Shown here: positions 12,193-27,795 of the stretch, one piece after another | Layout: each line of letters opens with the position of its first letter | Position numbering within the stretch: position 1 is the stretch's first letter | Origin: Plecoglossus altivelis | Lineage: Eukaryota; Chordata; Actinopteri; Osmeriformes; Plecoglossidae | Length of the DNA: 64,000 bases | Direction: 5' to 3' | Assembly: GCA_036571765.1 (NCBI GenBank) | Contig: BROE01000007.1 | Span: 7,447,338-7,511,337, forward strand | Translations under genes and position numbers: made by a program | The notes under the pieces: model-generated | The model's database searches: none | What the model saw: the letters and a program-made list of their open reading frames with translations, nothing else | Told to the model about the DNA's origin: nothing

Positions 12193-12248
<56 letters not shown>

Positions 12249-12463
12249 ACTGCGTGAGAGTACCTAGGGCTGTGTACTTCCAGTTTGAAGATGTGAACTG
12301 TCTCTGTGTTACTGGAGGCACACAGGAACTGGGCGTCGGCACTGAAGGAAAGTGAGCTGATGCTCACATACCTGAGACACACAGATACATCACAGACACA
12401 TCACAGACACAAAAGGTTAGATGGAAAGAGGTCACAAGATCAGTGGGTCACAGTGTGGATTTG

Positions 12464-12511
<48 letters not shown>

Positions 12512-14140
12512 ACCTCTTCATGCCTCTGCGGAACTCAAACAGTCTCTGCCCCTCTGGGATGGTGAACACTCGGATGACTGTTCCCTGGAGAGAGGAAGAA
12601 GAGGAGAGGGTTAGACAGCCCAGACGAGGGACTGTTCTGGTCCCAGAGAGAGAAGGAGAGATGAGAGAGAGAGAGAGAGAGAGAGACATAAGCGTGCTGC
12701 AGACCCTCTCAGATGCACTGGCCAGCTTGGTTCCTGAGGCATTGAAGGTGAGGGCTGCCAGTGGGCTGTCGTGGGCGGGGATCATTGTCACTGTGCTCTG
12801 AGGGAAACGCATGACATCATCAGCCTGCCACCACCTCAACAGCGACACACCATTTTATAATGGCAAAATCTACAATTTACACTACACATCTATAAACAGC
12901 TACATTTATGTCAAAATGTTAGAGATTGGTCAACACTTCTATTTTAATCCAAGAAGCGCTAATATAATGAGCAGAGTGATTTCCACCAGCCTTACCAGAT
13001 TGTTGGCATCGTACACGATGATCTCTCCTATGGTGGCACTGCCAGGGTACGCCAGGTAGGAGTTCCCATGGTTGACTGACAGGGCGCACAGACCTGGGAG
13101 AAGAAGAAGGGGGTTAGAGAGGGAGGGAGTGTGTCTGTGTCTACGTGCGTGTGTGTGTGTGTCAGTACCTGTTGGATTTGAAGGAGTGTTGAGCAGCGTT
13201 TTAAGCAGCTTCATGTCTTTGATGTTGTGGATGTAAACAGACTCCTCCAGACACACCACCAACCTCTGGGACACACAAACAAAGCTGTTAGTACCTAGTT
13301 TGGCATCAGTACATACAACATATACCTCACTCCAATACAGTTGCTTCCCCCTAAAGTAGACGTCCACATGGTGAAAACTCAATTTACAAGAGACAATCAA
13401 TGATAGGCGTGATCATTATCAGAATATTAAATAACTGTTCTAATATTCTGTGTACCTGCCTGCCTGTCTGACTTCCTGTCTGTCTGTGTATCTGATTACC
13501 TGTATGACTGTTTATGTACCTGCCTACCTGACTTTCTGTCTGTCTGCACCTGCCTGCCAGGTGCCCTGTACCTGTCTGTTGAGTCGGACTGAGAGGATAT
13601 TGTTGGAGTAGCTGTAGTTGCAGATCTCTGTTCCCTTCTTGAAGTGGTAGACGTTCATCCTACGAGGCATGGACAGACTGACCACCACCACCAGACTGCT
13701 GGAGAACAGGCGCTCCACAATGTACACATCTGGACACTCCGCTGTGACAGAATCACAACGCATCAGTCACCACTTCATCCACGAATCAGGATTAGGGAAA
13801 ACAGGATCACACACATACATACCAATGCTGATACAGTCCTAATAAGCATGCAGTGTTATACCTTTGTCATCTAATTCAAAATAATGATGACATACTTACA
13901 GAGAGAATGACTGTGTTTGTCTTCCACTTACTCTAAGTCATCAGTGTGGTCAGTGTGGAGTGTTAGCTAGTCATTGTTTGTCTATGTGGGAGCTGGCAGG
14001 GTAAACATGAGGGAGCTTCTGGGACAGCTTGTTAGCAGCTACCTGCTGTATAACACAGTACTGTGTAACCTGGGTGAACATGACCAGTGCTTAGCCCTGA
14101 CATATCAACAGGACCTGGAACAATGTCACACACACACACA

Positions 14141-14220
<80 letters not shown>

Positions 14221-15693
14221 CGGCTGTGACAGGTTTGTGGAGACTGAGGGTGAGTAGGGCATTCTGATTTCACAATCAGCCAGTGTTCTTCAGGGAAAGA
14301 CGATGGACAGGTCATGTCTGCTCACCTCCCTCGTGGATGCAGTCCATCTTCTCCACAGAAGTGACAGAGAATAGCCTGTAGCCAGCTTTGGTGCCCACAG
14401 ACAAGGACCTGACACAGACAGACAGGCAGACACGTAGACAGGCACACAGAAAAAAAACAAGGGGCAGACAGATGCAATTGTTTTGCAAACAAAGTTGTTG
14501 AAAAAGTGATCACTGTTCTAGATTAAGCCCATATAACTCTCCATAGATCACTGTTTACCCAATACAGGTGTCATTTGATGGAATGACCTACACATTCAAA
14601 CACAGGCAACATGTGTGTGCTTCTACCATATTGCCTACCAGGAAGATGGTATCTATGTAGCCTACCACAGCCTTTAGCCCTCGCTATAAATATCCCAGTT
14701 GGAGAAATTAAGGATAGAGTGATCTGAATGGCCAGTGCGGTAGTGGGTTGGCTGAGGTCAGGTGACGTCCTCCAGCCTACAGCTGCAGAGACAACCTACT
14801 GCAATATCTATGGGCAGAACTGTCTCTGGGCTGAGGTAAAGCTGGCAGGACAGGCAGTAGCTGTGACAAGATATCACCTGTACCTTTTCTGATGTGATAT
14901 TAGTCTGGGTTATCTAATCTAACCAAAGGTGACTGAAACAGGGCAGAGCGCTCAGCTGTTTGTGAAGACACCTGTTTGGTCCATGCCAGGGAGGTGGGAG
15001 TACTCGGCAGACTCCTGTAGAAAATGATCTGTAGCTGGATGCATGCTGGCTGATTTATCATCAATTTACTTAACGCATGAGCTTCTAGGCTACTACTTCA
15101 ACCGTTCAATAGCCGGACACGTTTTTAGCATTTAAAATGAATTCCTTCCTGTGAGTTTAGCATAGTAACGCACGTTCCGTCAGGAATAAGTCAACTTCAC
15201 AGTATGGATGACAATTTGAGGAAATAAATGTCTTTGTGTCGTCAAACCTCAGGCTTGCACGGGCTTGTCCACTGGCTGAGTAAGCAGCTCTGCAGTTGGG
15301 TAAAGAGCTGAAGACTGTCTCTATAGCATGTAATCTTGGGTGAATATTAGGGTCACCGACAGTACACCAACTACTGTGGCCTACTTTCTGAGTAGGCAGT
15401 CATAGGCAGTGGGCAAACTTTTAATAGCACGTTTACAAATGTATTTGACCACTGCACAAATATGGGTTCGGTCAGGTGCCTTACAGTTAATTCTATACTA
15501 TTGCCTTGGATTTCCACTAGCATATGGAGTTATATTGCGGCCTTAAACTTATGCAACAGTCCAGCAGTTCAACAAAGAGAAGGCGATCGAACTGTTTGGG
15601 TTGACCGGGTGCTTACGTGGTGTCCTGGTTAAACGAGGCGCAGATCAAGCCTTGAGGCCCTTCCGGACCGTCTGAGGTCTCTCTTGTCTCCAT
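11255..15693 (-). CDS. wipi1: WD-repeat phosphoinositide-interacting protein 1 (PROPPIN), twelve coding exons
   Basis: This is a PI3P-binding beta-propeller that acts at forming autophagosomes, an Atg18 homologue. Coding exons in gene order are 15693-15617, 14408-14326, 13741-13572, 13265-13169, 13093-12996, 12797-12705, 12584-12514, 12371-12264, 12094-11930, 11848-11741, 11635-11496 and 11376-11255. All junctions are GT/AG and in phase, giving 443 residues (human is 446). The lipid-binding FRRG motif is at residues 224-227, the expected place. PDVYIVERLFSSSLVVVVS, HIFKLE and the C-terminal CLDDENEFPP all match WIPI1. The residues just before the LPQ..QSYAATVA segment are more acidic than in human. 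Intron 1 is about 1.2 kb. Introns 7 and 8 carry TG or CA repeats close to splice sites. It is divergent from prkar1a and probably shares its promoter region. Confidence 0.95.
12168..12250. repeat. (CT)n-(CA)n compound microsatellite in wipi1 intron 8
   Basis: A CT run followed by a CA run, starting 14 bp from the donor of wipi1 exon 8 (12263-12262). Confidence 0.95.
12467..12508. repeat. (TG)n microsatellite beside a wipi1 donor
   Basis: A TG run on the plus strand, so CA on the wipi1 sense strand. It starts within a few bases of the exon 7 donor at 12513. Confidence 0.95.
14129..14218. repeat. (CA)n microsatellite in wipi1 intron 2
   Basis: A CA run of about 90 bp with a single interruption, about 110 bp from wipi1 exon 2. 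It is one of the longest dinucleotide runs in the window. Confidence 0.97.
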
Positions 15694-16570
15694 CTCGTCC
15701 ACCCGTTTTCTTAACTTCGTGCTGCCCTTGTTGAGAGACTTGGGTCCGAATCGATTATCCCAGACGACCCGCTCCTCTCCCCAGAAGCGAAAGCGCCACG
15801 CGCAATGACTTCAGAGAGGGGAAAGCTAGAGATAAATCAACTGTCATTAATAAAAGAAACAGCCACACAGCGTGGAATTCAAATATGGCTCACTGTATCG
15901 GCAGTATCCTTTTACTTTTGTAGGACGACGTTGTTATTATAGTGTTATTAACTTCACCACAGACAACAGGACATAACAAAAACAGCTGAGGGTTTTATGC
16001 GTCACTTTAACTCAGTGTTCTATTGGTTTGCAGTAGTGCTAACGGTTTACCTCTTCACTTGTCAGATAGGTTAGATAGTTCAAATGCTTGATCTGATTGG
16101 CCAATTTGGCAGTCACTAAAAAGAGGCCTACCCACTTGAAGATAACCGTTCATCGATTGGTCTACTGCACCTTCATTCTTCACACGAGGAATTGTTTTGA
16201 TCATTCCTATTGGATGAACTGAGAGGTGAAGGCAAGTGGCTTATGGTTTGCAGACGCTCCTGATAAATGTGTTTCGATGAAATTCAGTTACATACTAGAG
16301 TGGTACTGCTCAGGCATTCCATATTACGTATTCGCTGTAGGTATGTTTGGTAAATTACTTATCAAACAGAAGCCCCACTACTTGTTGGTGTTCCAACATC
16401 GTATGTAAAATAGAATAAGTGCAATGGGATTGTGCACGCAGACGACAAACAGTGTAATACATCAGTTATATTTATAATGTATGTAAACACGCTGCCTAGA
16501 TGATATGATGCTGACTGGATATTTACAAAAAGAACTCGCTGCCAGTGTCACTTTATTGATTTCTATCTCT

Positions 16571-16578
16571 TGACGTCA
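16571..16578. promoter_or_regulatory. Full palindromic CRE (TGACGTCA)
   Basis: A perfect 8-bp cAMP response element, about 120-180 bp upstream of the inferred prkar1a start. CREB/ATF proteins bind this site. Function here is inferred from position only. Confidence 0.6.
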
Positions 16579-16643
16579 TGATTTCCGTAGTTCTTCTTTA
16601 AGGTTGCCAGGGGTTACTGCTCACATGTCAGAACGAGGCGAAT

Positions 16644-16651
16644 TGACGTCA
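16644..16651. promoter_or_regulatory. Second full palindromic CRE (TGACGTCA)
   Basis: A second perfect CRE 73 bp from the first (start to start), about 14 bp before a CCAAT box on the minus strand. The position fits a proximal promoter element of prkar1a. Confidence 0.65.
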
Positions 16652-16801
16652 ATGACAGCTCGCGATTGGTCCTTAGCCGTATCCGGTGGGGCAGCGGTCC
16701 AGGGTTTGGGAAAAATCGAAGCTAGTATTTGATACGCTTGGAGAAATACCATCTACACCAGGACAGTTCCATTGGGCTCGGTTAGAAGTCGCAGATTTTT
16801 T

Positions 16802-17741
16802 GTAAGTTCCTGCGTGTTTATGTGCTTGAATTAGATGATCCGACGATCGCGGAATCTGTAGCCTCCGCCTCGCATTTGTTTATGATAGAGCTCAAGATGG
16901 CGTCATTGGTCGAGGGCTTTGCAGGCCAAATGCTAACCACCTAGCTAGCAAATGCTACCCATATATACCATTATATTTAGTAATCAAAAGCTGGGTACTG
17001 AATGTTGTATATTCATTGAAATGTATTATTGAAGAATACGGTTTGTAAGTACGTCTGTCATGTTGACTTATTTGTTGGCTAGCTAGGTTGCATCTTTCCA
17101 ATCAGATTAACGAAACGTCAACTACCGATACTACATTTCCCCTCCGTGATAACAACCTGCATCACCTCAATATTAACTGTTTTAGTAATCTATGTCTTTC
17201 TGGAGAGGCTCATCCCTTTAGTGTCAACTCGGTGCAGTGCATCTGTTAGAGCTTGGTTAAGCAAGGTCATTTTGTGTGTTTTGTGAAATACGATGATTGA
17301 CAGCAGTCCTATCTCAACTATCAGGTGAGCCCCAGAGCACTGAGATCGGGAACATGATTCACGGACGTCCAAGGTTGATTTGTGTGTATTACACTATACT
17401 GTAGGATCTTGGATTCGAGACAGATATTATTTTATACCAGTTGACTTTGATGACATGATTATTTCTAATCTGTTATTGGAGATGATCTGAATCCTATTAT
17501 ATGAAGTTCACATGCAGTATAGGGCAGCTGCTGTATGTAGGCTATTTGATTCGTTTTGAACCACAGGCCTTGCTTCACTGGATTATTCAGAGCAGAACTC
17601 TTTGCTCATTTTCGTTTGTGTGGTTTCCAGCGGTGATCAGCACATGATCTCTTGTTGAAACAGCCAAGCAACTGTTCACAAAAGAATCTAAGTGTTTTTC
17701 TTGAACCCACTCTGTAACATGCCCCCCCCCTCCCTTCCCAG
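16802..17741 (+). other. prkar1a intron 1 (5' UTR intron)
   Basis: This is the inferred intron from the GTAAGT donor at 16802 to the acceptor ending at 17741, which follows a C-rich tract. The coding exon then begins with 32 bases of 5' UTR. No coding pattern is seen inside. Confidence 0.55.
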
Positions 17742-17773
17742 CTCTGAGGTTGCAGGTCGTGGAGCAGGTCGCG

Positions 17774-20638
<2,865 letters not shown>

Positions 20639-20644
20639 GGAGGC

Positions 20645-20985
20645 TTCCCCTCATGTCCTCCCTCCTGTCCTCCTCATCCACACCTCCCTCCTGTCCTCCT
20701 CCTCATCCACACCTCCCTCCTATCCTCCTCATCCACACCTCCCTCCTATCCTCCTCATCCTCACCTCCTGTCCTACTCCTCAACCTGTCCTCCCTCCTGT
20801 CCTCCTTATCCATACCTCCCTCCTGTCCTCCTCTTCATCCACACCTCCCTTCTTGTCCCCCCCCTCCTGCCCTCCTCCTTCACACCTCCCTCCTGCCCTC
20901 CTCTTCATCTGTACCTCCATCCTGTCCCCCCTCCTGCCCTCCTCCTCCACACCTCCTTCCCCTGCCCCTCCCCTGAATCCTTCCC
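20645..20985. repeat. CCTCC-rich imperfect tandem repeat after the prkar1a stop
   Basis: A strand-asymmetric C/T tract built of degenerate copies of TCCTCATCCACACCTCCC, starting within 10 bp of the prkar1a stop codon. It would form a pyrimidine-rich segment of the mRNA. Confidence 0.85.
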
Positions 20986-22454
20986 CTTCCTTCCTTGTTA
21001 GACCCAGGCTCCACCAATGCAAGGCGCTTTTTATTTTCGGTCACTTACTCTGTTGTTGTTGACTACTGTTCTTATTCTTTGTTTGTCTGTCATTTTGACA
21101 TGTATTTTACTGCTCCCAGTGGCCCTAGCCCACCTCCTCCAAGCCCCCTGGTTCTGTTCCCCAGAGCCCCCGTTCTAAAGAGCCCCACTCTGCACTCACA
21201 GGTCTATATATCTACCTTTGGCACTTCTAGTTTAAACTCTGGACTGGGTTGTCAGGGGTCATGTCCCACCAGAACCCAGTCATGATTTTGGACAATCAGT
21301 CTTTACTGAACTCCCCCACCCACCCTGTGTACTTAAATGAGTTGGCTAGAGGTGCAACAACAGCATAAGAGTATAATGATCTTAAGGAAGTCCCTGTGTA
21401 GAGTATGGTGGGTAGATCCGGTGGATATCGAACAGTCACCAGAATCTTGCTAAGTCTTAGCTGGCCACAGGATCCTATGTCTTTGTTTGGCCATTATTGA
21501 GTCTTGGCACTGATAATCAATGGCTTTCTTTTCTGGCCACTGACAATGTTGTCACATTTTCCTTCCGTTATTGAAAAGGTTTGGCTTGTCAATTTGGTTC
21601 ATTGCTATTTTCCCTAGTTTGAGTGAGTTTGTACAACCTGAGCTTTGATTTGTTGTACAACTATCAAGCTAGTGCCAAAATATTGACTGCTGTTACACTG
21701 CTTGGAGAGCCAAAGCTGTGGAAAGTGACCTGGTTCCCCCTGAAACATGTACCCACAGCTGAACCAGGAAGTCATGGGTAGACATTCACTTCCGATTGGA
21801 TTAGTGACCATAGACAAATCGTCTTGGCTACGATAAGTCTAGAACAATTGAGTATGAAGTGTAAACTCAGTATTCACCATCACTTTACTGCTATGCTTTT
21901 AAATCGAATTATTATGATATTATAACAATTATTAGAGTTCTTGTTACTATCCTTACTGTCTCTGAATGAACTACGTTTTTGGCTATTGTTTGGATTGATG
22001 GTAAACTTCAAGTATATTGAAATGTTTTGGTAAATGCTTATTTTTCCATAAATTCTATTTTAGGTGTCCAGTGCCACAACATAAAAAATGCTTTTTCTTG
22101 TCAACCGACAAAACAGTATGTCGTTGTATCGTGTAAAACATGGGTTCAACTTTTAAAAGTAGGTGCAAAGGTTAAGTGAAGTAAAACTTTGAGTTTTGAA
22201 GGTCAAGTCTCCAAAATGTATAGATTGTTTGACGGATTCAGGACTTTGGAGTATTTCTGTATTGAAGCGATGTGAAGGTGAGAAGGGGCGGAGCCTAGGT
22301 GAGACCTGGCGTGCAGGAGCTCTCTTCCCTAGTACAGATGGACGGCCAGTCGGCCTGTGGCTGTAAACCAGCCACTGTGGCAGAGAGACAGGGGGGCAAT
22401 GTCTGAGTGCTGATGGTTGCTTCAGTACTACTGTGCTGTAGTTCCCCCTGGATC

Positions 22455-22834
22455 CCTGCCCCCTGTAGACTGGGACTGTACACAGCCAGCCCCCTGGAGA
22501 CTGGGACTGTGCATAGCCAGCCCCCTGGAGACTGGGACTGTACACAGCCAGCCCCCTGGAGACTGGGACTGTGCCACAGCCAGCCCCCTGGAGACTGGGA
22601 CTGTGCATAGCCAGCCCACTGGAGACTGGGACTGTGCCACAGCCAGCCCCCTGGAGACTGGGACTGTGCATAGCCAGCCCCCTGGAGACTGGGACTGTGC
22701 ATAGCCAGCCCCCTGGAGACTGGGACTGTGCATAGCCTGCCCCCTGGAGACTGGGACTGTGCACAGCCAGCCCCCTGGAGACTGGGACTGTGCATAGCCA
22801 GCCCCCTGGAGACTGGGACTGTGCCACAGCCAGA
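22455..22834. repeat. 31/32-bp minisatellite in the prkar1a 3' UTR
   Basis: About twelve copies of a unit containing CTGGAGACTGGGACTGTG and CAGCCAGCCCC. Two alternating variants (GTGCATAGCC and GTGCCACAGCC) differ by one base in length. It reads open in several frames on both strands, but only because of the repetition. Confidence 0.93.
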
Positions 22835-23770
22835 TGTTGGGGAGGGGGCATATCCTGCTGCCCTCAGCTCAGAGCGTTCAGCCCAAAACCTCTTGATTTA
22901 CTCCTTGCTTAACTGCTTGACTTTGATTACCTCTGTCTATACGGCATATTTAACTCTGACTCCTCCTCCTGGCTTCTTCAGACACAGTGTTCGCTAGGTT
23001 ATCTGTCTGCTCGAGGTGCCATGTTATACTGTCACCCCCCCCTCCCCCCTCTTAACAAATAGTACCTATAAAGGAATGCTCGCGCTCTCTGAGGTTTACT
23101 GCCCATGTTTTCAGTCTTCTGTTTTCGTCCACCGTTGTTTAATCTTGTGTAGAAACCCGTTAGTGTGAGAGTGGAAGGGCTGTATGCTTGTGTGGCTGCT
23201 GCATGTTGTTGTGAAAGGAGGCCGACTGCAGCGACGGCTGCTCAGCTTGCGAAGGCTCAGCCTTCTTAGGACGCTGCAACCGTTACATCTTCCGAAACTA
23301 GCGAGCCAGATTGAGCAACTTTCCAGAGATCATCAAGCGTTGCCACTGTGCAGGGATTAGGATTTCGTTAGGATTTTTTGATTTGGCCTTCCAGTTTTAC
23401 CCCCCCGAGATTAACAAGTTCAACTTGTCATTTCCAAGTCACAAGTATTAGATTGAAGTCAGATGCCCTCTTGCACCAGAAGAGAGGGTAACCCCATGTC
23501 TGCCGGTCTGAATGCAGTGGTCCCGGTTTGCCTTAGCTTACCCTTGTGGGGGCGCAGTATAGACCCCCCTCCCCCTCCCCAGCAGTGTGTGTGCTCAGGG
23601 CTCTGAGAGCCCAGAGCCCCCAATGAGGACCATTCTTTTTCTATTCCACCCTGATGACTGTGTTGCGTTTGACCTCCTGTACGTGCAAAGATGTTAAAGA
23701 TGTTTATCCTTTTGGTATAGATTGTTCCAGATGGCAGTTTAAGCAATAAAAAAAGTCAAAATGATAAATG

Positions 23771-25038
23771 TTGCATTCACCTTCTTTTTAGGTAGTGTCT
23801 GTGTGCATCTTTAAACAACTGTTGATGTATTATGTTTGTCCACTAGATGGCAGTGTTGTTGCTTAACTGCAATCCTAGATATTCTATTAGTAGCTTAATC
23901 TCCAAAGGTGTTTTGTCTATCCCTATGCTCTTCAGTGTTGGGTCTCATATGAGGGATTTATAAAACTTCTCAGCTTTAAGGTCATTACAACTTCAGTTGC
24001 TACTGAAATGTTTTTCTTCCAAACTGCAAAGACATTCAGATGAGAGTATTAATGTGTTACTGGAGGATTGTGGAAATGTAGCTGTTTGAATATTTCACCA
24101 TCTTCTTAGTCTTAGCAGAAACCTGACCCTTGTATCCACTTGAGAAAAATGAGATACAGTCGAAATCTCTGTGTTTTGGGAGCAGAAGGTTGTTCAACGA
24201 TCTGCCACCTTGTAAAGCTAACCTCCTGGGGCTTCTACACAGTCTGTCTGGTCACGTGCCACACACTGCTCTGTACAAGATGCAAGACTATAAAAGTAAT
24301 AGTGTTTTGACCTAACTAAAACAGGATGCATTAGTGAGCACAACAGCGAGGAAGACCCACATAGACCACCGGGAACCCTGAAATAAAAAAGAAAACCGTT
24401 TGAAGACAAAACCATCGTTTCAGACAAGTTCAAACAAAGCCTTGGGGTGATGTGTGCACGTTATTCGGCACCCAAAGTGTGCAGTAGTTGCGTGACATTG
24501 CGTCTGGGAGAATTGTGTGGTTATGAAAGCCAGCTTTGAAGGCTTAGCCCTGAAGACGTCTGCCTGCTACCAGGCAGAAACAGAAGATCAGCGTGTGGCT
24601 GATTAATGGGAGAAACAGGCGGTAAGGCCTATTTTCATGTAGTGTAGGATGGGCAGACCACAAGCACCCTGTACTTTTCATATTCGTAGTCAGAAGAGGA
24701 AAGACGGCTCTTTACTATTCATTCATCATCACACAAACTCAGCTTTATCAAATGTGAAAAACATAATTTATGTGAAACATAAATCAGATGTTCTTTAGAA
24801 CGGTCTCCCATCAGAGGAAGACTTCTGAAGATGGTCCAACATCCTTTTCTCTTTGTTGTCTGTTTCCTGCTTTTCTTCCTCTTCCTTCCTTCACTGTCCA
24901 CCCACCATCTTTGACATGACACTGCGGTAAACCCTCTTCACAAAGTGGAATCCGTTGTGTCCTCCAAGTCCTTCAGTTTGTCCATCATCAGGGACATCGG
25001 TCTCCCCACTGGTCGGTGGGTGTCAGGTAGTTGGAGTG
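23771..25038. other. Convergent region between prkar1a and fam20a
   Basis: This holds the end of the prkar1a transcript and the fam20a 3' UTR. I see no canonical minus-strand AATAAA close to the fam20a stop; only weak variants (such as GATAAA on the minus strand near 24744) are present. No coding exon is recognised. Confidence 0.35.
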
Positions 25039-27746
25039 TCACGATGTCTTGGGTAAGCTTCCCTTGGTGACATGTCTGGCTGGCGGTCTGAGCGCCGTGG
25101 ACCAAGTCTCTGTGGAGGAAGAGGCAGCTGTGAGGTCATTGATGACCACCGACTCCTCCCCCAGCCTGTGGACACATCCCTGGACAGCCCTGAGGACGTG
25201 CTGCAGCCGGCGGTCCAACGCCAGGAGGTGTGGCTCCGTCAGGACAGGACTGACGGGGTCTCCCTGCAGGGACTCTCTCATGACATCACTCAGTCTGTAG
25301 CGCTCCTGGGAGAGCAGCAGGAGCCGCAGCACCGTGGAACGCTTGACACTGGCGGGGAGAGGGGGGGTGAGGGAGAGGGGGGGCGAGGGAGCGCGGGGCG
25401 AGGGAGAGCGGGGCGAGGGAGAGCGGGGGTGAGGGAGAGCGGGGCGAGGGAGAGCGGGGCGAGGGAGAGCGGGGCGAGGGAGAGTGGGTTAGATTAAACA
25501 AGACATGAAACAAGACAAGTCACGTTAGATTGACAAGACTGTGTTCTTCACCAGATCAAAGTCAGTATGTATATCCTCTCGTACTCACATGCAACACTGA
25601 GACAGCGGGGCTAGGATGGTGACCTCATCGTGGGAGTGCTTCCCAAACCTGAAACCCAGGATGGAATGTTATCATTAGGAAAACAAATACGCCATCATTT
25701 AGTGGCAAGTTTCACAGGACCATCACCCACCCCCTGGCGTTGTCCAGGTGGAGAAGAAATCCGTAGTCTCCAAACCCAGTGAAGATCTCGTAGTGATGCC
25801 TGTCCATGTTACCTGTAGAGAGCATGATTACAGAAGAGTCACCATGGCCATAGGCTAACTTCACGTCAGAAAACTGGATTGTAATTGGTGGAGAAGTGGG
25901 TACCTGTGAGGAAGTCAAAGATGGCCATGTCTATGATGTTGAGGAGTCTGTTGCCTGAGTTGTAGGGAGGAATCTTCTTGATCGCATCACAGTACAATGT
26001 GTTGACCTCCCACCTGGTAGACACACACACACACACATTTGAGTTAAAATGTTGCAGCTCCTAGAGTTCTGGACTCGGACTCCTCTCCTTTGAAAGTGAA
26101 GGATAAGATATGGAGGAGTGTGTGCGTGCGAGTGTGAGGGTTCTTACTCCTGTTGGCCAGCGAAAGTGTAGGAGCGTGACCAGGGGTTGGGGATGGAGAC
26201 CCGTGGGGCCAGACTAAGACTGGGCAGGTAGGCAGACATGGAGCCCTCCAGCAGGTCCGGACCCCCACACACAGCATACTCCGTCTTACACATGTACAGG
26301 CACTTGGCAAAGAAACAAGTGTTGTTCGCTGTTGGAAAGCAGTACACAGATGACAGAGAATAGTGAGTGTATATCTATGCATATATACGTGTAAATATTT
26401 GAGTGCAACATTTCCAAACTTTTTGAAGGGTTGTCAAGGTAACGGATGACGTTTACCTGGCGATGTGAAGAACACGTTGCGCAGGTCTTCGTTGTGTGTG
26501 GTGAGTAGAAGCTCTCCTGTCAGGTTCACCAGCCGGCCCACCGCCGGCGGAACACGCCGGAAGTCCAGGATTCTACAAGACGTGACAAATGCTAATACAT
26601 AAAAAAGGAACGGCTGTTGGTTCCCATGACTGGAATCACAGCAACACTTGGCACCAAGAGAGGATCAAGTCTTAGATAATAGGTATGTAACAACCCTCAG
26701 GTGAAACAGGTCTGTTTCCTCAGTCATGCTGCTTGAACACAGTTCCCAGACATTTAGCTCGAAACTTTGGAGGAAAAAATGAATTTGCATGAACTCAACT
26801 TCAACAATCGGGACCCCGAAATCTCCCAACTCAGCACTTATACAAACGGGTAATTAAATCAAGTGAGCTGAGTCTTATCTGTGAAGAACATCTAACTTTG
26901 TGCTTTGTGTAATTTGGCAGGTGCTGATGTGAAAGTATTTATCTCCCTGTGGGTCTTATCTCAGCTCCAGAACCACAGTCATCTGTAGGCAGAATGAGTG
27001 TTATTGAAGTCGTGGAAAATCTCACCTGCTGATGCAGAATAATAATGATAGTGTATTTGACAAAGCACATGCACACACAGAGGCTTTACAGAAACACACA
27101 CACAGCAGAGATGGACGTCCAAACCATCTTACTGTTGGAAGGCAGGTTTGTGCCACCTGAAGTGGTTAGCAACTGGTGGTGGTTAAAGACTAAAACGATG
27201 ATGAAGCTGCTAACTGATGACTCACTTTAGCTAATGTGCCACAAACAGGAGACAGGGTGTGTGCATGAGTATGTGTGTGTGTGTGTGTACATGTACGTGT
27301 GTGTGTGTCTGTATGTATGTGTGTGTGTGTAATATAGACAACAGTAATTATAATGGTCTGTTTGGAGGTTGAGCTTGATAGACGTGTTGAAATCCAGGAG
27401 GAGGAGGCCCAGCTGGGAAATGTGTTTATCACTGACATCTTTTCCACACTACTGAGAATGCCTATTACAGGCTTTCAAACCTGATAACTACATACAACAG
27501 GGAATCATTTCAGGTTTAAGCATAAATGGATATCTTCTTAACTGAAGTCTATACTTTATAGACTTTTGTCAGATTCTTTCCGAAATGCTTACTTCTCTCA
27601 CTTAGTGGGTTAGTTGTAAAGCTGTTACAAAGTGTGTCCACGCGTACCTGTCCAGGTGGAAAGCTGCAATCTCTGCATTGTGTCTCTGGAGATCAACAAA
27701 GTAGAAGACATCCTCAGGTGTCTCCTGGTGCCTCTGCTGCCTACGT

Positions 27747-27795
<49 letters not shown>

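Larger units (their letters stand above)
15694..16801. promoter_or_regulatory. Divergent promoter region wipi1 / prkar1a with first prkar1a exon
   Basis: About 1.1 kb lies between the wipi1 ATG and the probable donor of a non-coding prkar1a first exon (TTTTTT followed by GTAAGT, GT at 16802). The segment has CpG sites, several ATTGG/CCAAT boxes (one at 16665-16669) and two full CREs. Transcription starts are not visible directly. The prkar1a start is inferred to lie near 16690-16750 and the wipi1 start near 15800-15850. Confidence 0.6.
20639..23770 (+). other. Long prkar1a 3' UTR
   Basis: About 3.1 kb runs from the stop codon to an AATAAA at 23745-23750. It carries a CCTCC-rich tract just after the stop codon and a 31/32-bp minisatellite at 22455-22834. 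Elsewhere it is AT-rich and featureless. A second AATAAA near 24382 could extend it. The UTR is inferred from the absence of other genes and the poly(A) signal. Confidence 0.6.

Noticed and set aside
14757..14770. Additional CRE-like TGACGTCC in wipi1 intron 1
   Set aside because: Only seven of eight bases match and it lies about 1 kb from either promoter, so it is not supported as a regulatory site.
22153..22851. Open frames of up to 232 codons on both strands over the 31/32-bp repeat
   Set aside because: A repeat with no stop codon explains them. The composition is pure repetition with no domain, inside the inferred prkar1a 3' UTR.
23200..23350. Possible mobile-element or structured-RNA remnant in the prkar1a 3' UTR
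   Set aside because: A short GC-richer patch with a small inverted word (GGCTCAGCC), but no terminal repeats, target-site duplication or coding remnant.
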